Shown: positions 1 to 5,493 of the stretch, one piece after another
Layout: each line of letters starts with the position of its first letter
Numbering within the stretch: position 1 is the first letter of the stretch
Assembly (NCBI GenBank): GCA_036568605.1
Contig: DATCSE010000142.1
Coordinates: forward strand, 1 to 6,577
Source of the DNA: DATCSE01 sp036568605
Lineage (GTDB): Bacteria > Pseudomonadota > Gammaproteobacteria > Burkholderiales > Burkholderiaceae_C
Length of the DNA: 6,577 bases
Reading direction: 5' to 3'
The notes under the pieces: generated by a model
Told to the model about the DNA's origin: nothing
Databases searched by the model: none
Seen by the model: the letters and a program-made list of their open reading frames with translations, nothing else
Made by a program: the position numbers and the translations under genes

Positions 1-354
1 GTGCACGGCGGCACCAGCCCTTCGACAGGCTCAGGGCGAGCGGAGGTTGGCGGTGCGGACGGGCTGGTCCAACGTCCGTTCGGGCTGAGCTTGTCGAAGC
101 CTTGTGCACGGCGGCACCAGCCCTTCGACAGGCTCAGGGCAAGCGGAAGTTGGCGGTGCGGACGGCGGGCTGCCCAACATCCGTTCGGGCTGAGCTTGTC
201 GAAGCCTTGTGCACGGCGGCACCAGCCCTTCGACAGGCTCAGGGCGAGCGGAAGTTGGCGGTGCGGACGGGCTGGTCCAACGTCCGTTCGGGCTGAGCTT
301 GTCGAAGCCTTGTGCACGGCGGCACCGGCCCTTCGACAGGCTCAGGGCGAACGG
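1..354. repeat. Tandem array of paired inverted REP-like elements
   Basis: This gene-free stretch is filled by a tandem repeat. The landmark GTGCACGGCGGCACC recurs at 1, 104, 209 and 312, giving unit lengths of 103, 105 and 103 bp and a partial fourth unit; the array may continue left of the window. Each unit carries a 26-bp element with core TTCGACAGGCTCAGGGCGA in plus orientation (18-43, 121-146, 226-251, 329-354) and a diverged copy in minus orientation (76-101, 181-206, 284-309), so seven elements alternate in orientation. Within a unit the two copies match at about 20 of 26 positions, and the stem continues inward in register through GTTGG/CCAAC (46-50 with 69-73), so each unit can fold as a long hairpin. 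The middle unit has a 2-bp insertion in its spacer. The core resembles a dispersed intergenic repeat common in proteobacterial genomes (from memory). Lying just past the operon end, it could act in transcript ending or mRNA protection; that role is inferred. Confidence 0.9.
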
Positions 355-1220
355 GAGGGTTGGGATGTGCCGCCCGTCAGCAGCTCGAGCAACCGCGCTG
401 CGGCCGGCGCGGGCGGCGCATCGGCGCGCGTGAGGATGCCGATCTCGCGCTGCGGCGCCGGCTCGGGCAGCGGCAGCATGCGCACGTCGCCGGGCCACGG
501 CACCAGCGCCGCGGCCGCGGGGATCAACGCCACACCCAGGCCGCAGCGCACCGCATGCAGCAGACCGCCCAGCTCGTCGAGCTCGATCGCTTCGTGCACC
601 GCGACGTCGTTCGCGCGCAGAAACTGCTCGACGATGCGGCCGCCGAAGGACGCACGGTCGTAGCGCACGAACGGCAGCGTCGCGAGCGCCTCGTGCCAAT
701 CGGCGATGTCGCAGGCGGCCGGCACGATCAACTCGAAGCGCTCCTGCCACAGCGGCTGCCACCGCAGCTCGCGCGGCAGCGCGAACGGCGGGCGGATCAT
801 CAGCGCCAGGTCCAACTCGCCGCCGTCGACCTGTCCCAGCAGCCGCAGCGACACGTCGGGCACGATGCGCACCGTGGTCTGCGCGAACTCGCGGCGCAGC
901 GCGGCGATCGCGACCAGCAGCGAAGGCGCCTGCACCGAGGCGATCGCGCCGATGCGCAGCGTGCCGCGCACGGTGCGGGCCGGCGCGCCCAGGTCCTGCC
1001 ACAACGCGACGATCTGCTCGGCGCGCGCCGCGGTCTCGCGGCCGCGTGCGTTGAGCTTCGCGCTGCGGCCGTCGCGGTCGAACAAGGCATGGCCGAGCTG
1101 CGATTCGAGCCGTTGCATCTGCGCGCTGACCGCGCTTTGCGTCAGCCCGATGCGCTCGCCGGCCGCTGCGAAGCTGCCGTGGCGCACGACGGCCAGCAAG
1201 GTCTGCAGCTCGCGCAGCAC
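342..1220 (-). CDS. LysR-family transcriptional regulator (operon-distal)
   Basis: This 292-residue protein has the normal length and layout of a LysR-type regulator. An N-terminal winged helix-turn-helix lies at about residues 3-60, with the recognition-helix signature LTQSAVSAQMQRLESQLG at 26-43. An effector-binding domain starts near residue 86 (GTLRIGAIASVQAPSLL). It should bind DNA as a dimer or tetramer and respond to a small ligand; the ligand cannot be read from the sequence. The start is a GTG. The in-frame TGA of the biotin carrier gene lies 18 bp upstream and no other start lies between, so GTG is the only option; no good Shine-Dalgarno is visible. The short gap and shared strand make it the last gene of the pxp operon, so it may control that operon. 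The final residues RSP and the TGA (342-344) are encoded inside the adjacent REP-like element, so the natural C-terminus may have been altered by the repeat. Family assignment is secure; the target is inferred. Confidence 0.93.
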   Translation of the reverse strand: MLRELQTLLAVVRHGSFAAAGERIGLTQSAVSAQMQRLESQLGHALFDRDGRSAKLNARGRETAARAEQIVALWQDLGAPARTVRGTLRIGAIASVQAPSLLVAIAALRREFAQTTVRIVPDVSLRLLGQVDGGELDLALMIRPPFALPRELRWQPLWQERFELIVPAACDIADWHEALATLPFVRYDRASFGGRIVEQFLRANDVAVHEAIELDELGGLLHAVRCGLGVALIPAAAALVPWPGDVRMLPLPEPAPQREIGILTRADAPPAPAAARLLELLTGGTSQPSRSP

Positions 1221-1238
1221 GGCAGGGTGACGGTCCGC

Positions 1239-1490
1239 TCAGCGCGCCGGGCGCAGCAGCGCCAGCACCTGGCCCTCGTCGACCGCCTCGCCTTCGGCGA
1301 CCAGCACGTCGACGACGACACCATCGGCCGCTGCGCTGACCGGGATCTCCATCTTCATCGACTCGACGATCACGACCGCATCGTCGGCCGCGACCGACTC
1401 GCCGGGACGCGCCGCGATCTTCGTGACGTTGCCGGTCACCTCCGAGCGCAGCGGGATGCTGTCGCCTTGTCGATCATCAGGGCTTGCCAT
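1239..1490 (-). CDS. Biotin carboxyl carrier (biotinyl-domain) protein, 83 aa
   Basis: A stand-alone biotinyl domain. It contains the biotin attachment motif ESMKMEIP at residues 43-50, with Lys46 the residue that biotin ligase would modify. The surrounding beta-strand pattern is typical of lipoyl/biotinyl domains: a front half SEVTGNVTKIAARPGESV (about 16-33) and a back half GVVVDVLVAEGEAVDEGQVL (57-76). At 83 residues it is far shorter than the E. coli AccB carrier (about 156 residues) and lacks the N-terminal Ala/Pro-rich region, so it is little more than the swinging domain. It would carry CO2 from the biotin carboxylase encoded at the front of the operon to a carboxyltransferase, here most plausibly PxpB/PxpC. 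The start ATG is set by AAGGAG nine bases upstream and lies only 3 bp after the pxpA stop. Automatic naming would be acetyl-CoA carboxylase carrier subunit, but no AccA/AccD is nearby. Confidence 0.92.
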   Translation of the reverse strand: MASPDDRQGDSIPLRSEVTGNVTKIAARPGESVAADDAVVIVESMKMEIPVSAAADGVVVDVLVAEGEAVDEGQVLALLRPAR

Positions 1491-1493
1491 CGT

Positions 1494-2264
1494 TCAAGAC
1501 TCCTTGGGGCGCGGCGCGCGGATCGCGATGCCGGCCGCCTCGAGCGCGCTGCGCAACGCACGCGCGAAAGCCGGCGCGTCGGGTTGGTCGCCGTGCAGGC
1601 ACAGCGTGTCGGCCGAGAGCGGCACGTCCTTGCCCGATAGCGCGCGCACATACCCCTGCTCGACCATCGTGCGCACCTGCGCGATGGACTGGTCGAGGTC
1701 GGTGATCATCGCGCCCGGCAGGCGGCGCGGGGTCAGCGAGCCGTCGTCCTGGTAGCTGCGGTCGGCGAACACTTCGTTCGCGACCGCGAGGCCGAGGCCG
1801 CGCGCCACCTCCACCATCCGGCTGCCGGCCAGCGCGTAGACGATCAGGCGCGGGTCGATGTCGCGCACTGCGCGGCAGATCGCCTCGGCCAGCTTCTCGT
1901 CCTTCGCCGCCATGTTGTAGAGCGCGCCGTGCGCCTTGACGTGCGCGAGCGGCACGCCGGCGGCCGCGGCGAAGCCCTTCAGCGCACCGACCTGGTAGAC
2001 CGTGAAGTCGTAGGCCTCGGCCGGCGAGATCGCCATCTCGCGCCGGCCGAAGCCCTGCAGGTCCGGCAGGCCGGGATGCGCGCCGATCGCGACGCCGCGT
2101 GCCGCCGCGAGCTTGACGGTGGCCGCCATCGTGCGCGCGTCGCCCGCATGAAACCCGCACGCGATGTTGGCCGAGCTGACATGCTCGAGCAGCGCCGCAT
2201 CGTCGCCGGCGCGCCAGGCGCCGAAGCCTTCGCCCATGTCGGCGTTCAGATCGAGTTCGCGCAT
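1494..2264 (-). CDS. pxpA: 5-oxoprolinase subunit A (LamB/YcsF family)
   Basis: This 256-residue protein is PxpA, the LamB/YcsF-family subunit of the bacterial ATP-dependent 5-oxoprolinase, which with PxpB and PxpC converts 5-oxoproline to glutamate in the cytoplasm. Family signatures run its full length: DLNADMGEG at residues 5-13, SANIACGFHAGD at 31-42, GAHPGLPDLQGFGRR at 61-75, VKAHGALYN at 109-117, EVFADRSYQDDGSLTPR at 164-180 and LCLHGDQP at 221-228. The conserved Asp and His residues in these blocks form the expected polar active-site cleft of this TIM-barrel-like fold. The length is close to the E. coli protein (about 244). Two ATGs are possible: the one at 2264 has AGAAGG eight bases upstream, while the one at 2270 would have only two bases of spacing, so 2264 is preferred. 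It follows pxpC by 26 bp and precedes the carrier gene by 3 bp. Assignment is firm; nothing in the sequence looks broken. Confidence 0.96.
   Translation of the reverse strand: MRELDLNADMGEGFGAWRAGDDAALLEHVSSANIACGFHAGDARTMAATVKLAAARGVAIGAHPGLPDLQGFGRREMAISPAEAYDFTVYQVGALKGFAAAAGVPLAHVKAHGALYNMAAKDEKLAEAICRAVRDIDPRLIVYALAGSRMVEVARGLGLAVANEVFADRSYQDDGSLTPRRLPGAMITDLDQSIAQVRTMVEQGYVRALSGKDVPLSADTLCLHGDQPDAPAFARALRSALEAAGIAIRAPRPKES
1500..1505 (-). promoter_or_regulatory. Shine-Dalgarno of the biotin carrier gene
   Basis: On the minus strand this reads AAGGAG, nine bases before the ATG at 1490. It lies inside the last codons of pxpA and is the best ribosome site in the operon, perhaps to give the carrier a high translation rate. 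Confidence 0.7.
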
Positions 2265-2272
2265 CGCCATCA

Positions 2273-2278
2273 CCTTCT
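2273..2278 (-). promoter_or_regulatory. Shine-Dalgarno deciding the pxpA start
   Basis: On the minus strand this reads AGAAGG. It lies 8 bases before the ATG at 2264 but only 2 bases before the alternative in-frame ATG at 2270, so it favours the shorter 256-residue PxpA. Confidence 0.6.
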
Positions 2279-2290
2279 GTTCATCCGTCG

Positions 2291-3244
2291 TCAAGGCCTG
2301 CGCCGTATCGCATCCAGCGCCCGCTCGCGTTCCAGCAGCAATGCCTGCGCCTCGGCCAGCCCGATCATCGCAAAACGCACCGATTCGCCGGGCGCGCGCT
2401 GCGCGAGCCGCGGCAGGTCCACGCTCGCGACCTGCGCGATCTTGGGATAGCCGCCGGTGGTCTGCCGTTCCGCCATCAGCACGATGGGTTGGCCATCGGG
2501 CGGCACCTGCATCGTGCCGAAGGACACCGGCTCGGAGAGGATGTCGCCGCGCACCGCGCGCTCGAGCGCCGCCGCGCCTTCGAGGCGATAACCCATCCGG
2601 TCGGACTGCGCGGCGATGCGCCAGGTCTGCGTCAGCAGCATCTGTTGAGCCGCGGCATCGAACTGCGCCCATTCACGGCCGGGCAGCACGCGAATCGCCG
2701 CATCGGGCACCGCGGCCTGCTGGACCCGCAGCGCGCGCAGCACGCCGGCCGGCAGCGGCGGCGGCACATGCGGCGCGGCGTTGGGCTTCAGCGCGATGCG
2801 ATCGCCCTTGCGCAACAGGCGGCCCTCGTGCCCGCCAAAGCCGGCGCGCGCGTAGGTGCTGGCGCTGCCCATCACCGGGGCGATCGCGTAGCCGCCCTGC
2901 ACCGCGAGATACGCGCGCAGGCCGGCCGCACGGCGCCCGAACTGCAGCGTCGCGCCCGCGGGCACCGCGGTCGCGGTCAGCGGCGGCACCGTCGCACCGT
3001 CCAGCGTGGGCGACAGATCGGCACCGCCCCACGCGATCACGGCGTCGCGCTCGAAGCGCAAGGCCGGTCCCAGCATCGTCAGCTCCAGCGTCGCCTCGTG
3101 CTCGTCGTTCGCGACCGCGAGGTTCGCGAGGCGGTGCGACAGTTCGTCCATCGCGCCGCTGACCGGCACGCCCAGCGGCTGATGGCCCCAGCGGCCCAGG
3201 TCCTGGAAGCCGCTGATCAGGCCGGGCTTGAGGATTTCGATCAT
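2291..3244 (-). CDS. pxpC: 5-oxoprolinase subunit C (KipA/AHS2, carboxyltransferase-like)
   Basis: This 317-residue protein is PxpC, also known as the KipA or AHS2 family (biotin-dependent carboxyltransferase-like). Family landmarks are the N-terminal block PGLISGFQDLGRWGHQPLG (residues 7-25) followed by PVSGAMD, the central block GSASTYARAGFGGHEGRLL (126-144), SDRMGYRLEG (214-223) and the C-terminal block EPVSFGTMQVPPDGQPIVL (238-256) followed by the highly conserved QTTGGYPKIAQV (261-272). With PxpB it forms the complex that activates 5-oxoproline for PxpA. The same two domains, fused, form the carboxyltransferase region of urea carboxylase, which matters here because biotin carboxylase and carrier genes are in the same operon. 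The ATG at 3244 overlaps the pxpB stop in an ATGA junction and has GGAGG ten bases upstream, inside pxpB, pointing to coupled translation. In Bacillus the homologue KipA was first described as antagonist of the kinase inhibitor KipI; no kinase target is suggested here. Confidence 0.95.
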   Translation of the reverse strand: MIEILKPGLISGFQDLGRWGHQPLGVPVSGAMDELSHRLANLAVANDEHEATLELTMLGPALRFERDAVIAWGGADLSPTLDGATVPPLTATAVPAGATLQFGRRAAGLRAYLAVQGGYAIAPVMGSASTYARAGFGGHEGRLLRKGDRIALKPNAAPHVPPPLPAGVLRALRVQQAAVPDAAIRVLPGREWAQFDAAAQQMLLTQTWRIAAQSDRMGYRLEGAAALERAVRGDILSEPVSFGTMQVPPDGQPIVLMAERQTTGGYPKIAQVASVDLPRLAQRAPGESVRFAMIGLAEAQALLLERERALDAIRRRP

Positions 3245-3948
3245 CGCGCCGCCGCCTCCATCGCCTCGAACTCGGCGCGCGTGATCGGCACGAAGCGCAC
3301 CTGATCGCCGGCGCGCAACAGCGCCGGCGCTTCGCGCTGCGGATCGAACATCGCAAGAGGTGTGCGGCCGATCAGGTTCCACCCGCCCGGCAGGTCGAAC
3401 GGGTAGACGTTGCTCTGCCGGTTCGCGATCGCGACGCTGCCGGCCGGCACCTTGGTGCGCGGCGTCTGGCGCCTGGGCACTGCGAGGCGCTCGTCCCACA
3501 AACCGATGAACGGGTGCCCGGGCGCGAAGCCGAGCATGAAGACGCGGCCGATGGTCTCGCCGTGCAGGCGCACGACCTCGGCTGCGGCCAGACCGGTCGC
3601 GGCGGCCACCTCGTCCAGATCGGGGCCGAACTCGCCGCCGTAGCAGACCGGGATCTCGACCAGCCGCGTGTCCCCGTCGTCGCCCTGCAGCGGTTCGGCC
3701 AGCAGTGCCTCGACGCTGCGGCGCAGCGCGACGAACGGCGTCTCGCCGGGTTGCCGCTCGACCGCCGTCGCGCGGTAGTGCACGCCGACCGCGGTGAACG
3801 ACGGCACGACGTCCAGCACGCCTTGCAGCGCCGCCGCCTCCAGCCGGCGTGCGAACGCGCAGGCGCGGCGGTTGGTCTCGATGTCTATCGTCGTGCCGAA
3901 CTCGACGATCAGGCATTGGTCGCCCGAAGGCTCGATGCGTGGCGTCAT
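3241..3948 (-). CDS. pxpB: 5-oxoprolinase subunit B (KipI/AHS1 family)
   Basis: This 235-residue protein is PxpB, the KipI or AHS1 family partner of PxpC. Diagnostic blocks are VEIPVCYGGEFGPDL at residues 97-111, GFAPGHPFIGLWD at 140-152, PRRQTPRTKVPAGSVAI at 158-174 and, after a short gap, NVYPFDLPGGWNLIGRTPL (180-198). These match the C-terminal cyclophilin-like domain of the family and include the PRxxTPRxxVPAGSVA signature. The N-terminal region (about 1-90) carries the usual small domain, ending in a variable linker. Together with PxpC it forms the 5-oxoproline-activating complex; the pair also corresponds to the carboxyltransferase domain of urea carboxylase. The start ATG overlaps the TGA of the biotin carboxylase gene in an ATGA junction (3945-3948), and its own TGA overlaps the pxpC ATG the same way. 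The gene is intact and of normal length. Only a weak ribosome site is visible, so translational coupling is likely. Confidence 0.95.
   Translation of the reverse strand: MTPRIEPSGDQCLIVEFGTTIDIETNRRACAFARRLEAAALQGVLDVVPSFTAVGVHYRATAVERQPGETPFVALRRSVEALLAEPLQGDDGDTRLVEIPVCYGGEFGPDLDEVAAATGLAAAEVVRLHGETIGRVFMLGFAPGHPFIGLWDERLAVPRRQTPRTKVPAGSVAIANRQSNVYPFDLPGGWNLIGRTPLAMFDPQREAPALLRAGDQVRFVPITRAEFEAMEAAAR
3255..3259 (-). promoter_or_regulatory. Shine-Dalgarno of pxpC inside pxpB
   Basis: On the minus strand this reads GGAGG, ten bases before the pxpC ATG and within the last codons of pxpB. It supports the start at 3244 and local re-initiation by ribosomes finishing pxpB. Confidence 0.6.
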
Positions 3949-5318
3949 GCCGCCACCACGCCCAGCAACGCCGCGCGCTCGCGCTCGACGAAACCCGTGT
4001 CGATGCGCCCTGCCACGAAGTCCTCGTGCGCCAGCACCGCACGCAGGAAACCGGCGTTGTGCGCGATGCCGTCGATGCGCACCTCGCGCAGCGCTGCGTC
4101 CATGCACTGCAGTGCGGCGGCGCGGGTCGGGCCGTGGGCGATCAGCTTGGCGATCATCGGGTCGTAGTGTGGCGTGACGGCGTCGCCCTCACGCACGCCG
4201 GTGTCGATGCGCAGGTGCGAATGGGGTGCGGGCAACCGCAGCATCGTCAGTCGGCCGGGCGAGGGCAGGAACTGCCTGGCCGGGTTCTCTGCATAGAGCC
4301 GGCATTCGATCGCGGCGCCATCGCGGCGGATGTCGCGTTGCGTGAACGGCTCCGCGGTGCCGGCCGCGAGCCGGATCTGCCACTGCACGAGGTCGACGCC
4401 GGTGACCATCTCGGTGACGCCGTGCTCGACCTGGATGCGCGTGTTCATTTCGAGGAAGAAGAACTCCTCGGTGCGTGAGTCGACGACGAACTCCACCGTG
4501 CCGGCACCGCTGTAGCGCTGCGCCGCCGCGAGCGCGACCGCGGCCTCCGCCATGCGCTGGAGCACCGTGGCCGAGAGGCCGGGCGCCGGGCTCTCCTCGA
4601 TGATCTTCTGGAAGCGCCGCTGCACCGAGCACTCGCGCTCGAACAGATGCACCGCGCCACCCGCGCCATCGCCGAAGACCTGCATCTCCACGTGACGCGC
4701 ACGCTCGACATAACGCTCGAGATAGACGTCGCGCCGGCCGAACGCCTTCGCCGCGAGCGCCTGCGCCGATTCGACGGTGGACTGCAGCGCGGCCATCGCC
4801 TCGACGCGCTTCATGCCGATGCCGCCCCCGCCGCCCACCGCCTTGACGAGCAGCGGAAAGCCGACCGCAACGGCCTGTGCGAGCCAGGTCTCGGGCGCTT
4901 CGGCGTCCAGGCAGCCGCTGCCCGGCAACACCGGAACACCACTGGCCTGCGCGACACGGCGCGCCTGTTCCTTGTCGCCCATCGCCGCGATGGTCTGCGG
5001 GTCCGGGCCTATCCAGACCAGGCCCGCGGCCTGCACGGCGCGCGCGAATGTGCTGTTCTCCGACAGGAAGCCGTAGCCCGGGTGCACCGCATCGGCGCCC
5101 TGCTCGCGGGCCGCGGCGAGCACCTTCTCGGCGACGAGATAACTCTGGGCGGCCGGCGCGGGGCCGATCGCCACCGCGACATCGGCCAGCTCCTTGTGAA
5201 GCGCGTTCGCATCGGCCTCCGAATAGACGGCGATCGTGCGCAGCCCCAGCGCGCGGCAAGCGCGGATCACCCGACAGGCAATCTCGCCGCGATTGGCAAT
5301 CAAGACCGAACGAATCAT
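3945..5318 (-). CDS. accC: Biotin carboxylase subunit (AccC family), pxp-associated
   Basis: A full-length 457-residue biotin carboxylase, which uses ATP and bicarbonate to carboxylate biotin on a carrier protein. It starts with MIRSVLIANRGEIACRVIRA, the family's N-terminal domain. The ATP-grasp domain carries Lys116, Lys159 and the loop GGGGGIGMK (162-170). Catalytic and substrate residues known from E. coli AccC are at identical or near-identical positions: His209, Lys238 (KIIEESPAP), Glu290/Asn292/Arg294 (EMNTRIQVEH) and Arg340 (ECRLYAENP). The C-terminal biotin-carboxylase domain ends about residue 445. The E. coli motif VEHPVTE reads VEHGVTE here (Gly300). The ATG at 5318 is chosen because the family's conserved N-terminus begins there; upstream in-frame sequence reads through a palindromic repeat. 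No clear ribosome site is seen. It is first in the pxp operon and overlaps pxpB by 4 bp. The symbol reflects the family; the context makes a carboxylase acting with PxpB/PxpC more likely than a housekeeping acetyl-CoA carboxylase. Confidence 0.93.
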   Translation of the reverse strand: MIRSVLIANRGEIACRVIRACRALGLRTIAVYSEADANALHKELADVAVAIGPAPAAQSYLVAEKVLAAAREQGADAVHPGYGFLSENSTFARAVQAAGLVWIGPDPQTIAAMGDKEQARRVAQASGVPVLPGSGCLDAEAPETWLAQAVAVGFPLLVKAVGGGGGIGMKRVEAMAALQSTVESAQALAAKAFGRRDVYLERYVERARHVEMQVFGDGAGGAVHLFERECSVQRRFQKIIEESPAPGLSATVLQRMAEAAVALAAAQRYSGAGTVEFVVDSRTEEFFFLEMNTRIQVEHGVTEMVTGVDLVQWQIRLAAGTAEPFTQRDIRRDGAAIECRLYAENPARQFLPSPGRLTMLRLPAPHSHLRIDTGVREGDAVTPHYDPMIAKLIAHGPTRAAALQCMDAALREVRIDGIAHNAGFLRAVLAHEDFVAGRIDTGFVERERAALLGVVAA

Positions 5319-5385
5319 GCGGCGCAGTCTAGGCAGCGGCCGCGACACGGCCAAGCGAGTTCTTTTCCCGGAGCCGTATAGAAAT

Positions 5386-5395
5386 GCTGAACAGC
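5386..5395. promoter_or_regulatory. Candidate regulator half-site in the pxp operon leader
   Basis: Plus strand reads GCTGAACAGC, a 10-bp near-palindrome 67 bp upstream of the biotin carboxylase start. Its exact reverse complement, GCTGTTCAGC, occurs at 6497-6506 inside the inverted repeat ahead of the upstream LysR gene. Next to it the minus strand has TATACG (5376-5381), a possible -10 hexamer, with no convincing -35. It may be where one of the two regulators acts on the operon; this is inferred from sharing and position only. Confidence 0.35.
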
Positions 5396-5401
5396 GGTTC
5401 C

Positions 5402-5487
5402 TCACCGCAGAGGCGCAGAGAGCGCAGAGACCCGCAGAGGCATCTTCGACTCTGCGGAACTCCGCGTCCTCTGCGCCTCTGCGGTGA
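5402..5487. repeat. 86-bp near-perfect palindromic element
   Basis: The outer arms are a perfect 19-bp inverted pair, TCACCGCAGAGGCGCAGAG at 5402-5420 and its reverse complement at 5469-5487. Pairing continues inward with a few mismatches through 5441/5448, leaving a 6-base loop, so about 40 bp pair with 40 bp. The arms are built from repeats of a GCAGAG/CTCTGC theme. It begins 6 bp after the stop codon of the upstream LysR gene and ends 83 bp before the biotin carboxylase gene. Similar CACCGCAGAGGCGCAGAG elements are, from memory, scattered in many proteobacterial genomes. Transcribed RNA would fold very strongly and could separate the regulator's transcript from the operon; there is no U-tract, so it is not a classic terminator. 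Confidence 0.9.
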
Positions 5488-5493
5488 AGGACT

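Noticed and set aside
1..354. CRISPR array
   Set aside because: Repeats alternate in orientation and the intervening stretches are nearly identical to each other, whereas CRISPR repeats are in one direction with unique spacers.
312..1640. Long plus-strand open frame of 442 codons opposite the LysR and carrier genes
   Set aside because: Its product is low-complexity Arg/Ala/Gln/His-rich, as expected from the antisense of GC-rich genes; it runs through the repeat and across two well-supported genes on the other strand.
5402..5487. Classic Rho-independent terminator for the LysR gene
   Set aside because: The stem is far longer than usual and no T-rich run follows on the transcribed side.
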